From DASCNA01 sp036011305 (GTDB lineage Bacteria; Verrucomicrobiota; Lentisphaeria; Victivallales; GWF2-38-69): a stretch of 56,874 nucleotides of DNA. The first letter of the stretch is position 1. The number at the start of each line of letters is the position of its first letter. Under the pieces are notes generated by a model. That model made no database searches and was not told where the DNA came from. It was given only the letters and a program-made list of their open reading frames with translations. Where the stretch lies: assembly GCA_036011305.1 (NCBI GenBank), contig DASCNA010000098.1, positions 1-56,874 on the forward strand, read 5' to 3'. Made by a program: the position numbers and the translations under genes. Positions 49,159 to 56,874 of the stretch are shown here, piece after piece.

Positions 49159-49995
49159 ATGGAATTGGAAAATATATTAAAATTAGATCATATATCAAAA
49201 TTAAAACAGTATAATATAATAGACTTTGTTGCTGCAATTGGTGTTTTTGATGGAATTCATTTAGGGCATAGAAAGCTTATAAAGAACCTTATAAAAATGT
49301 CTGAGAAACTAAATTCAACTCCTGTTCTGATTACTTTTTCCCCTCACCCAAGACAGGTTTTGCTTCATGAAACAGATATTTCTTTTCTTAGATCTGCTGA
49401 TGCTAAAGCAGAAATACTATATGGGTTAGGAATTAAAGCAATAATAACGATTCTGTTTTCAAAGGAATTCTCATCTTTGTCTCCATTTGATTTCATAAAG
49501 TATCTTACATATAGCAAGAATTTAAATTTAAAAGGGATATGTGTTGGAAGTAAATGGAAGTTTGGAGCTAATGGATTGGGTAACAGGGAATTTTTAAAAC
49601 AGGTTTCATCAGAATGTGATTTTGATTTTATTCCTGTAGATGAAGTGTATCTTGGGCATCAGATTGTATCCAGTACATCAATAAGGAAAGCTCTTGGACA
49701 GGGGAATTTTTCTTTAGCTGAAAAAATGCTTGGGACAAAATATTTTATGGACGGACATGTTTTAAGTATTGCCAATAAATATATTGACAATACTAAAATA
49801 GTGGAATGTCAACTTGAGCATGGTTTATTGCCTCCAATAGGAAAATACAGAGGCGAAATTCATATAAATAATAACAGATATATTGCAGCAATAAACATTA
49901 ACTGCAAAAATAATTTAATTTTAACTGCTTCAGTGATAACAGATGACCTTATTAAAGTTGATGAAAAAATAAAGCTCAGATTCAGTGCAAATTAG
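49159..49995 (+). CDS. RibF-like FMN adenylyltransferase with degenerate riboflavin kinase half
   Basis: A 278-aa protein, shorter than the usual 305-320-aa RibF. Residues about 20-180 are a normal FAD synthetase domain: VAAIGVFDGIHLGHRKLI with the nucleotidyl-transfer HxGH, TFSPHPRQVLL, and the C-terminal STSIRKAL. The following kinase half (about 185-278) lacks the usual GFPTAN motif and the later GVxNIGxRPTF and ExHLLDF segments; only GHVLSI and LLPPIGKYRGEI recall it. It may therefore make FAD from FMN but not FMN from riboflavin. No ribosome binding site is seen and the start follows a terminator, so a promoter may lie inside the end of aroA. Confidence 0.8.
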   Translation: MELENILKLDHISKLKQYNIIDFVAAIGVFDGIHLGHRKLIKNLIKMSEKLNSTPVLITFSPHPRQVLLHETDISFLRSADAKAEILYGLGIKAIITILFSKEFSSLSPFDFIKYLTYSKNLNLKGICVGSKWKFGANGLGNREFLKQVSSECDFDFIPVDEVYLGHQIVSSTSIRKALGQGNFSLAEKMLGTKYFMDGHVLSIANKYIDNTKIVECQLEHGLLPPIGKYRGEIHINNNRYIAAININCKNNLILTASVITDDLIKVDEKIKLRFSAN

Positions 49996-50033
49996 TTCTG
50001 ATCATTTATTTAAATTTTACATCCTTTTCCAAT

Positions 50034-50053
50034 TATGCTTATAAATAAGCATA
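50034..50053. repeat. Perfect 20-base inverted repeat before ileS
   Basis: TATGCTTAT-AA-ATAAGCATA lies 39 bases after the ribF-like stop and about 155 bases before the ileS start. It may be the terminator of ribF or a regulatory site for ileS. No specifier-loop or T-box-like elements accompany it. Confidence 0.5.
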
Positions 50054-50206
50054 TTTACTTTACTAAAACATGTAATAACAGCATTAGCTTATCTCCTTAA
50101 TTAATTTTTGTATTGAAATATTAAAAAAAACAATTAAATTTATAAGCTTATGATTATTATAAAATAAACAATGTTTCTGTTTCAGTATATTGAGGATAAT
50201 TTAAAA

Positions 50207-53200
50207 ATGTTTAAACCTGTAAAAAGTAAGGCTAATTTTGCGGAACTCGAAGAAGGTGTTCTGAAAAATTGGCAGGAGAATAAAATATTTCAAAAATCAG
50301 TAGAAAGCCGTAAAGAATGTGAAGAGTTTGTTTTTTATGACGGACCTCCTTTTGCAACAGGTTTACCTCATTACGGTCATTTACTTGCCGGTACTATTAA
50401 AGATGTAATTCCAAGATATCAGACAATGAGAGGAAAATATGTAGATAGAGTTTTCGGCTGGGACTGTCATGGATTACCCGTAGAATATGAAATGGAAAAG
50501 GAGCTGAACCTTTCAGGTAAAAAAGATATTGAAGATTATGGAATAGGTAAGTTTAATGAATCCTGCAGAGGAATTGTTTTAAGATATACAAAGGAATGGG
50601 AACGCGTTGTCGGTAGGATGGGACGCTGGGTCGATTTTAGCCGTGGTTATAAAACTATGGATAAAAATTATATGGAATCTATTTGGTGGGTTTTTAAACA
50701 GTTATGGGATCAAGGATTGGTTTATGAAGGTTATAAAATACTTCCTTATTGTCCAAGATGTTCAACTCCTTTATCAAATTTCGAAGCTAATCAGGGCTAT
50801 TCAGAAGTTAATGATCCTGCTATAACAGTGAGATTTAAGGCTCTGAATGAAGAGAATTGTTATTATCTGGCATGGACTACGACTCCATGGACACTACCTT
50901 CAAATTTAGCTCTTGCTGTTGGAGCAGATATTGATTATGTAAAAATAGCTGATGGTGATTCTTTATATATTCTTGCAGAGTCTAGGCTGAGTGCTTATTA
51001 TAAAGATTTAGATGACGTTAAAATTATTGCAAGATTTAAAGGCGAAGATCTGTTTGATAGAAAGTATGAACCACTTTTTCCTTATTTTGAAGATCTAAAA
51101 GAAGAAGGAGCCTTTAGAATTGTAACTGCAGATTATGTAAACGCAGGTGATGGAACTGGAGTTGTTCATACTGCACCAGGATTTGGCGAAGATGACTCTG
51201 CAACAGGCAAAAAACATGGTGTCCCTGAAGTTTGTCCTATTGACGCTGAATGTAAATTCCTTTCGAGTGTTACAGATTACCATGGAAGATATGTTAAAGA
51301 TTGTGATAAAGATATAATCAAGCAATTGAAAATTGAAGGAAAACTGGTTCATCGCGGAACAATCAAACATAGTTATCCACATTGCTGGAGAGATGATTCA
51401 CCTTTGATTTACAGAGCAGTGTCAACCTGGTTTGTTCGCATAGATAAAATCAAAGAAAAAATGTTAAATGCCAACAGTCAGATTTCATGGGTACCTGAAC
51501 ATATTAAAGATGGCCGTTTTGGAAAATGGCTGGAAAATGCAAGAGACTGGGCTATTAGCCGTAACCGTTACTGGGGATGCCCAATGCCTATCTGGCGGAA
51601 TAAAGCGACAGGTGAATCCATTGCTGTCGGTTCTGTTGAAGAACTGGAAAAACTTACAGGTGAAAAAATAGATGATATACATAAGCACTTTGTAGATGAT
51701 TTGGAAATTAAATCACCTTCAGGTAATGGTGTTATGAAAAGAGTGCCTGAGGTACTTGACTGCTGGTTTGAAAGCGGATCTATGCCTTATGCTCAGAAGC
51801 ATTACCCGTTTGAAAACAGAGAGTGGTTTGATAAAAATTATCCTGCTGATTTTATTGCTGAAGGTTTAGATCAAACTAGAGGATGGTTTTATACATTAGT
51901 TGTGCTTGGTGCTGCATTATTTGATAAACCTGCTTTTAAAAATGTTGTTGTTAATGGATTAATTCTTGCTGATGATGGACAGAAAATGTCTAAACGCAAA
52001 AAAAATTATCCTGATCCCATGTCAATTATAAATAAATATGGCGCAGATGCATTACGCTTATTTATGCTGGGATCACCTGTAGTTAGAGGTGATGATCTTA
52101 AGTTTACAGAAGAAGGGGTAAAAGAAAAACTAAGAAATGTTATTCTGCCTATATGGAACTCATACAGTTTCTTTACAACATATGCCAGAGTTGATAACTG
52201 GGAACCTGCAAAGGGTGAAGTTAAAGCACCTAAAAATCTTTCTAATCCATTGGATAAATGGGTACTTTCTTCTCTTTGCGATATGGTTGAAGAAATTAGA
52301 CACAGCATGGATGATTATCGTCTTCAGAAAGCTGCTAATAGGTTTGAATCATTTATACAGGATCTGACTAACTGGTACATTAGAAGAAGTAGAAGAAGAT
52401 TCTGGAAAAGTCAGAATGATCAGGATAAAAACGAAGCTTATCAGACACTTCATTATGTTTTGGTTACATTTGTTAAAACAGCATGTCCTTTTATCCCCTT
52501 TATAACTGATGAGATATATCAGAATTTAAAAACTGATGAAATGCCTGAATCTGTCCATCTTTGTGATTATCCTGAAGTTGATGAATCATTAAGAGATATT
52601 AATTTAGAAGAACAGATGGATCATACAATGAGGGCTGTTTCATTAGGACGTTACTTAAGGATTAAGAGAGAACTCAAAGTTAGGCAGCCTCTAAGTAAAG
52701 TTGTTATAATAACTCCTGATAAAAAAATTCAGCAGTTATTACACGAAACTTCTAACATTATCATGGAAGAATTGAATGTTAAATCTGTAGAATTCAAAGA
52801 TAATGAAGAAGAATTGGTTGTTAGAAGCAGTAAAGCAAACTTTAAGACATTAGGCCCTCGTATCGGTAGAGATATGAAAGAAGTCGCAGGTATGATTTCA
52901 CAATTTACAGCTGAGCAAATTTCTGATATCTTTGATGGAAAATCAATTACTTTAAATCTAGCTTCCGGACAGAGTTTGGATATTGGCAGAGATGATGTAA
53001 TGATATTCAGAAAAGAAAAGGAAGGTTTGACAGTTGCTACAGAAAATGATATAACAGTTGCTCTTGATACAAATATCGATAAAGCATTGGAAGAAGAAGG
53101 TTTTGCCAGAGAATTTGTCAGCAAAATACAGAACATGAGAAGAGAAATGGATCTTGAAGTTGCTGATAGAATAAAAATAAGTTTTTCTGTACAGGATAAA

Positions 53201-53341
53201 TATAAGAAGGCTCTTATAAATTTTGCAGATTATATAAAAACAGAAACACTTACAAATGAACTAGTGGAATACTCTTCAGATTCCGAAAAAGAGTTAGTTG
53301 AAATAAATGATACTCATTGTTATATAAAAATTACTAAATAA
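50207..53341 (+). CDS. ileS: Isoleucyl-tRNA synthetase, type 2 (eukaryote-like)
   Basis: A 1044-aa class I synthetase counted from ATG 50207, chosen over ATG 50171 because MFKPVKSKANFAELEEGVLK is the family start and GAGG precedes it. HIGH is HYGH (55-58) within FYDGPPFATGLPHYGH; the CP1 editing domain holds AWTTTPWTLPSNLAL and GDGTGVVHTAPGFGEDD; KMSKR is at 593-597. There is no C-terminal zinc cluster of the IleS1 type. HYGH and the sequence context are those of IleRS2, the form also found in eukaryotes, Bacteroidota, spirochaetes and mupirocin-insensitive strains. Confidence 0.95.
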   Translation: MFKPVKSKANFAELEEGVLKNWQENKIFQKSVESRKECEEFVFYDGPPFATGLPHYGHLLAGTIKDVIPRYQTMRGKYVDRVFGWDCHGLPVEYEMEKELNLSGKKDIEDYGIGKFNESCRGIVLRYTKEWERVVGRMGRWVDFSRGYKTMDKNYMESIWWVFKQLWDQGLVYEGYKILPYCPRCSTPLSNFEANQGYSEVNDPAITVRFKALNEENCYYLAWTTTPWTLPSNLALAVGADIDYVKIADGDSLYILAESRLSAYYKDLDDVKIIARFKGEDLFDRKYEPLFPYFEDLKEEGAFRIVTADYVNAGDGTGVVHTAPGFGEDDSATGKKHGVPEVCPIDAECKFLSSVTDYHGRYVKDCDKDIIKQLKIEGKLVHRGTIKHSYPHCWRDDSPLIYRAVSTWFVRIDKIKEKMLNANSQISWVPEHIKDGRFGKWLENARDWAISRNRYWGCPMPIWRNKATGESIAVGSVEELEKLTGEKIDDIHKHFVDDLEIKSPSGNGVMKRVPEVLDCWFESGSMPYAQKHYPFENREWFDKNYPADFIAEGLDQTRGWFYTLVVLGAALFDKPAFKNVVVNGLILADDGQKMSKRKKNYPDPMSIINKYGADALRLFMLGSPVVRGDDLKFTEEGVKEKLRNVILPIWNSYSFFTTYARVDNWEPAKGEVKAPKNLSNPLDKWVLSSLCDMVEEIRHSMDDYRLQKAANRFESFIQDLTNWYIRRSRRRFWKSQNDQDKNEAYQTLHYVLVTFVKTACPFIPFITDEIYQNLKTDEMPESVHLCDYPEVDESLRDINLEEQMDHTMRAVSLGRYLRIKRELKVRQPLSKVVIITPDKKIQQLLHETSNIIMEELNVKSVEFKDNEEELVVRSSKANFKTLGPRIGRDMKEVAGMISQFTAEQISDIFDGKSITLNLASGQSLDIGRDDVMIFRKEKEGLTVATENDITVALDTNIDKALEEEGFAREFVSKIQNMRREMDLEVADRIKISFSVQDKYKKALINFADYIKTETLTNELVEYSSDSEKELVEINDTHCYIKITK

Positions 53342-53359
53342 ACAGATATTTTCCTATTC

Positions 53360-53387
53360 TATGCTCGGGCTATAATGTCCGAGCATA
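53360..53387. terminator. Hairpin between convergent ileS and NAS-like genes
   Basis: TATGCTCGGGC-TATAAT-GTCCGAGCATA has an 11-bp stem with one G-T pair. It lies in the 50-base gap between two convergent stop codons, so it probably serves as terminator for one or both strands, though T-runs are poor. Confidence 0.6.
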
Positions 53388-53391
53388 TTAC

Positions 53392-54195
53392 TTAGGTTAT
53401 TTTATAAAATATGGCAGTGTTATATACGGGTAAACCAGGATAAATTTTTGACAGTAATTGAAAATTTTGAGGTAAATGGAAAAAAGGCGTTTCAAGAATT
53501 CTTTTGAATCCTTTTTCATTTATTCTGTGGGAAACAACAATTCCAGGTTTTAAAATTTTTGAGAGGTGCTCAAAACATTCATTTTTAGGTCTTACTGACT
53601 CTCCAACCATGATAATGTCCCAATTATCAAAAAAAGACGAGTTATAGTGATTTCCATTTAATATTTTAATATTTTTATTGAGTTCTAATGAATTGAGCAA
53701 TTCTAAAGAAATTTTGACAACATCATCATCCTGATCGACTCCTGTACAGTTTATACCATACAAAAAGTTTAAAAGTATTGGAGTCAGTGGGCAGGGGCCA
53801 CTTCCTAAAAATAAAGCATTATCCCCTTTATTTAATCTGGCTCCTTTAAATTCTGCTCCTATTAATTTTACATAATTAGAGTAGTATTTATAATTCTTGA
53901 GTGTTTTCCACGGATTATCAGATTTGATTATAAAATGAGCAAGTTCAAACTCTTTTCTGATACTGTAGGTGGTATAATATGCATCAATTATTCTTAGTGC
54001 CTCAATAATTTTCTGGTCCTGTAATAATAAATCAAGCTTAGAATTTGGATAATTTGAAGGAATAAGATTCATCATTTTGAAATAGATTTTATCCAGATCA
54101 GAGCCGTCTTTACTATGTAAAATAGTATCTTTCTTTATATCTTTTATTGAACAGTAAAATTTGATTATATTTTGCTTGACAGTATTTGTGGACAT
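53392..54195 (-). CDS. Nicotianamine synthase-like methyltransferase-fold enzyme
   Basis: A 267-aa protein. The core NALFLGSGPCPLTPILLN (about residues 127-144) followed by INCTGVDQDDDVVKISLELL matches the SAM-binding region of nicotianamine synthases and their bacterial relatives (CntL of staphylopine synthesis), which join aminobutyrate units from SAM to an amino acid. MVGESVRPKNECFEHLSKIL and PGIVVSHRINEKGFKRIL follow, as in that family. The N-terminal about 100 residues are helical. It starts 3 bases after the stop of the SpoIIE phosphatase gene, so it is co-transcribed. No opine dehydrogenase or metallophore transporter is in the window, so the product is unknown; another SAM-dependent role is possible. 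Confidence 0.6.
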   Translation of the reverse strand: MSTNTVKQNIIKFYCSIKDIKKDTILHSKDGSDLDKIYFKMMNLIPSNYPNSKLDLLLQDQKIIEALRIIDAYYTTYSIRKEFELAHFIIKSDNPWKTLKNYKYYSNYVKLIGAEFKGARLNKGDNALFLGSGPCPLTPILLNFLYGINCTGVDQDDDVVKISLELLNSLELNKNIKILNGNHYNSSFFDNWDIIMVGESVRPKNECFEHLSKILKPGIVVSHRINEKGFKRILETPFFHLPQNFQLLSKIYPGLPVYNTAIFYKIT

Positions 54196-54198
54196 AGT

Positions 54199-56394
54199 TT
54201 ATTTTTTTCTATTTAAAGTAAGCAGAGTTATATCATCAAATCTTGCTCCCTGCTCGAATTTTATAATATCTCTTAATATTTCAGTATTTAGAGTTTTTGG
54301 GGATTCTTTGCAGTTAATACTGATAATATCTGCTATTTTTTCTTCTCCAAATTCTTCGTTTTGGGGATTAACAGCCTCAGAAATACCATCTGTATATAGA
54401 ACGATAGTATCCCCCTTGTTTAAAGTTATTTGACCTACTTTATAGTTTATAGTGGGGTTTATGCATAAGGCAGGATCACCAAGCAAGCCAAAATAAGAGA
54501 TGTTTCCATTCAAATCAGTTTTTATTATCTCATGATGCCCTGCATTTGAGAATGTAAAAACACCTGTTTTTAAATCGTAAAATGCCAGATATATAGTAAG
54601 GAACATACATGCTTCATTATCTTTGGATATTTCTCTGTTAACTTTGTCAAGTATTCTTGCAGGGTCATGAAATCTATCTTTAAGAGCAATACTTTTTATC
54701 ATTGCTTTTGAAATGTTCATAAAAAATGCAGAAGAAATACCTTTTCCCGAAACATCTGCTAATATCAGTACAAGTTTATCTTTATTAATATAGAAAAAAT
54801 CATAGAAGTCTCCTGAAACAATTTTAGAAGGAATTAATTTAGCATCTAATTCAATTTCCTTTCTCAAAAATTTTGCACTAATTTTAGGTAGGATATTTCT
54901 CTGAATTTTGGCTGCAATATTTAACTCTGTTTCAACAGCCTGTCTTTCCTGTGCTTCATCTTTAATATTATTAGTAAATTCAGTAAGCTCTCTTCCTAGA
55001 ACTTTAATGCCTCTGGATAAATCAACAAGTTCAATTATTCCTCTTGCTTTGAACTCACAGTCGAAAACACCTTTTCCAATTTTTTTTATAACATTTTTTA
55101 ATTCAATCAAAGGAGATGATACTAATCGTTTAAAAAATAGAACAGAAATTACTATTGCTCCAAAAAAGAATAAAACAGAAATACCTATAAAACTTGTGAT
55201 TTGTTTACGAATAATATTTTCTGTTTTTAAATTTGTCGCAGCTATGGTTTCATAAAGTTTGTCAGAATGTATTATGAAACCAAAAATCCAATTATTAACA
55301 GGCAGTCTGGAGAAAGCAATAAGATATTTTTTATTGTTAATCTTAATTTCAATAATGCCTTTATCTAAGCGTTTAAATTTTTTGAATAAATTTAGAACAA
55401 GATTTCTATTTGAATCTGTAAGTTTTGTATCATAATTATATCTTATATAATTCTTTTTGAAATTATCAGCAAGGCCGAATTCCTTATAAAGAGATGTTGG
55501 GAAAGTAACAATTGTTGAATCTTTCATAAGCAAGAAAGGATCCCATAATTTAATTGTTTTTCTGCGGTGAAATGTTAAGTCAGAAGATAGTATTGATTTT
55601 AACAGAAGATCGAGGTTGATATCAATGCCTGAAAATCCAAGTAGTGCATTATCAGTGGAGTAAATGGGATACTGAACACCAATTCTTATATCTTTATTTA
55701 ATTTTTCAGAAATAGGGTGCGTCCATATTGCTTTATTCTTAGATTTATTTTTAAGTTCAGCTTCTGCTGTTTTTAATAATTTTTTGAAATATATATAATA
55801 AAGGGATTTAGAAGTGTCTTTTAACGTTTTTGTTGAAATAGGTGATTTTATGAAAAATCCTTTTCTTAAATTATTTACCCATACTGATTGATACATTGGG
55901 TATAGTTTTTCAATTAGCCCAATTAATTTCATATTATATGTAGAAGATTTTGCAATATGTTCTTTTTCTTTAGGAATATTATTATTATCCCAGTAGCAGA
56001 AAAGTGTGTTTGTATTTCTATTTATGCAAACATCATAATTGTTAATCTTCTCAATGTTTAGGCTTTTAGGAAAGGGGATTGATATTTGTGTTAACGCATT
56101 AGGTTTATTCATATAATAAATAGTCAATTTTGATAAAATTGAGGCCAGGTTTTGAGTATCGGAGAATATTGAATTAATATTGTTTCCGAGTACTTCAGTG
56201 TTTTCTAGAATTAATGTATATGTTTCTTCTTTTATATTTTTTTTATTTGTTCTCTCTGCGTAGTGACCTAATGAAATCAAAGAATTTGTAGAAATTAAGC
56301 TTAATAAAAATATTAGAAATATTAATATTATGGATATACCGATAATATAAGCTGAAACTAACTTAACCCTTCTTTTTTTCTTTATTTTTATCAT
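54199..56394 (-). CDS. Membrane-bound SpoIIE/RsbU-type serine phosphatase with Cache sensor and HAMP
   Basis: A 731-aa signalling protein. A basic N-terminus leads into membrane helix 1 (about 13-36), then an extracytoplasmic Cache-like sensor of about 360 residues (YPIYSTDNALLGFSGIDINL is the typical Cache core), helix 2 (about 400-425, ITSFIGISVLFFFGAIVISV), HAMP with coiled coil (about 430-500), and a PP2C SpoIIE domain (about 505-731) with AAKIQRNILPK, SGDFYDFF, LILADVSGKGISSAFFM, SNAGHHEII and LYTDGISEA. The metal-binding Asp residues are present. Such proteins dephosphorylate anti-anti-sigma proteins in response to an external signal. The target is not in the window; the NAS-like gene follows in the same transcript. 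Confidence 0.92.
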   Translation of the reverse strand: MIKIKKKRRVKLVSAYIIGISIILIFLIFLLSLISTNSLISLGHYAERTNKKNIKEETYTLILENTEVLGNNINSIFSDTQNLASILSKLTIYYMNKPNALTQISIPFPKSLNIEKINNYDVCINRNTNTLFCYWDNNNIPKEKEHIAKSSTYNMKLIGLIEKLYPMYQSVWVNNLRKGFFIKSPISTKTLKDTSKSLYYIYFKKLLKTAEAELKNKSKNKAIWTHPISEKLNKDIRIGVQYPIYSTDNALLGFSGIDINLDLLLKSILSSDLTFHRRKTIKLWDPFLLMKDSTIVTFPTSLYKEFGLADNFKKNYIRYNYDTKLTDSNRNLVLNLFKKFKRLDKGIIEIKINNKKYLIAFSRLPVNNWIFGFIIHSDKLYETIAATNLKTENIIRKQITSFIGISVLFFFGAIVISVLFFKRLVSSPLIELKNVIKKIGKGVFDCEFKARGIIELVDLSRGIKVLGRELTEFTNNIKDEAQERQAVETELNIAAKIQRNILPKISAKFLRKEIELDAKLIPSKIVSGDFYDFFYINKDKLVLILADVSGKGISSAFFMNISKAMIKSIALKDRFHDPARILDKVNREISKDNEACMFLTIYLAFYDLKTGVFTFSNAGHHEIIKTDLNGNISYFGLLGDPALCINPTINYKVGQITLNKGDTIVLYTDGISEAVNPQNEEFGEEKIADIISINCKESPKTLNTEILRDIIKFEQGARFDDITLLTLNRKK

Positions 56395-56541
56395 ATAATA
56401 AAAAACAATATGCTATTTGATAAACAGAAAATATCTTAAATTATATCACTTTTGATTATTAAAAACCACTTTTTCAGGATAGAACATATACATATTAAAA
56501 GTCTAAATAATTTAAAATTTGACTGATATTATATGTTTGTT

Positions 56542-56766
56542 TTATAAATATAAATCTATAGAGCTGTTTAATCTCTTGTTGAAAAATTTTAAAGTACTTT
56601 GAGCAAGTATAGCTGTCGGATCCAGACATTTTTCATTTATATTCGATTTTTTAAAGACTATTGGCAGTTCAGTGCAGCCCAGTACAAAATGTTCAGTTCC
56701 CATTTCCTTTAAATGGTTGATTGTTTTATATATTTCTTTTTTATCAAGCAAACAGCCTTTTTTCAT
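56542..56766 (-). pseudogene. C-terminal remnant of an aspartate/glutamate racemase-family protein
   Basis: A 74-codon minus-strand frame with the racemase C-terminal signature: EMGTEHFVLGCTELPIVF holds the second catalytic Cys, and DPTAILAQSTLKFF is the usual end. Full racemases are about 230-250 residues and carry their first Cys near residue 80, so about two thirds are missing. Upstream the frame stays open only to about 56790, where an in-frame TGA occurs, and the sequence to the window end is about half G+C, unlike the rest. The gene seems to have been cut by a foreign segment or a contig-end artefact. GLGCTE-type Cys is intact, but the fragment cannot be active alone. Confidence 0.7.
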
Positions 56767-56874
56767 GGAATAGATTGCATTTGGCCAGGCTCAGAAGGAT
56801 GGCTGGCTTCGAAGCAGAAACCTGTAGCATACAGGGCATGGTCACTTAGCACAGATTTGAACAAGCCTTCAGGG
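56767..56874. other. Right-edge segment of different base composition
   Basis: About 108 bases with near 50% G+C by eye against about one third elsewhere. No frame on either strand stays open across it except partially, and I recognise no gene. It abuts the broken racemase gene, so it may be the end of an inserted element or an assembly junction. Confidence 0.5.

Noticed and set aside
49996..50206. T-box or other riboswitch before ileS
   Set aside because: No specifier loop, no T-box sequence and no antiterminator/terminator pair; only a simple palindrome is present.

Overview
The window reads as a low-GC (roughly one third G+C by eye) chromosomal segment of a bacterium. Several gene types recall Bacteroidota, PVC-group bacteria (Lentisphaerota and relatives) or little-known diderm lineages: a type III glutamine synthetase, a long PurF-like amidotransferase inside a gltB-gltD-pyrG-carA-carB-aroA run, a eukaryote-like (type 2) isoleucyl-tRNA synthetase, a two-domain FabZ and a GHL6-type glycoside hydrolase. 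I cannot assign a phylum. Many starts lack a Shine-Dalgarno sequence, while the small secreted proteins have strong ones. One tRNA (Glu) is present. There is no rRNA, CRISPR array or intact insertion sequence.

Layout. 1-9055: an AlkP-superfamily hydrolase; a minus-strand group (58-aa domain protein, MerR regulator, dgkA, DUF1361 protein) behind a MerR-type promoter; then srkA, a GHL6 glycoside hydrolase, a MazG-like pyrophosphohydrolase and an MFS protein fused to HEAT-like repeats. 9165-24025: the accessory region. It holds a 2476-aa iterative PKS with the enediyne/polyene order KS-AT-ACP-KR-DH-PPTase plus an added C-terminal PhcB-like methyltransferase, and a separate CalE7/SgcE10-like hotdog thioesterase. 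Around them lie five paralogous secreted proteins built of G-x-Q-x-G-x-x-N repeats (one broken by an in-frame TGA), an MHS-type MFS transporter and an ABC exporter pair. 24334-29434: tRNA-Glu, miaA, tandem-domain fabZ, a small membrane protein and a split FUSC transporter pair.

29571-49152: a nitrogen block. A GAF-AAA-HTH sigma-54 activator is followed by two palindromic upstream sites and a near-consensus -24/-12 promoter in front of glnN. Then come gltB, gltD, a PurF-like amidotransferase, pyrG, carA, carB and aroA, closed by a terminator. Nearly every product makes or uses glutamine, so the region couples ammonia assimilation to glutamate, purine, pyrimidine and carbamoyl-phosphate synthesis.

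49159-56874: ribF-like with an eroded kinase half, ileS (type 2), a convergent minus-strand pair (nicotianamine-synthase-like enzyme behind a Cache-HAMP-SpoIIE phosphatase), and the C-terminal remnant of an aspartate racemase abutting sequence of clearly different composition at the right edge.

The best candidate for a new system is the PKS-thioesterase-repeat-protein-transporter region (9165-24025). The family resemblances are recalled from motifs, not from a search. The product and any link between the repeat proteins and the PKS are inference.
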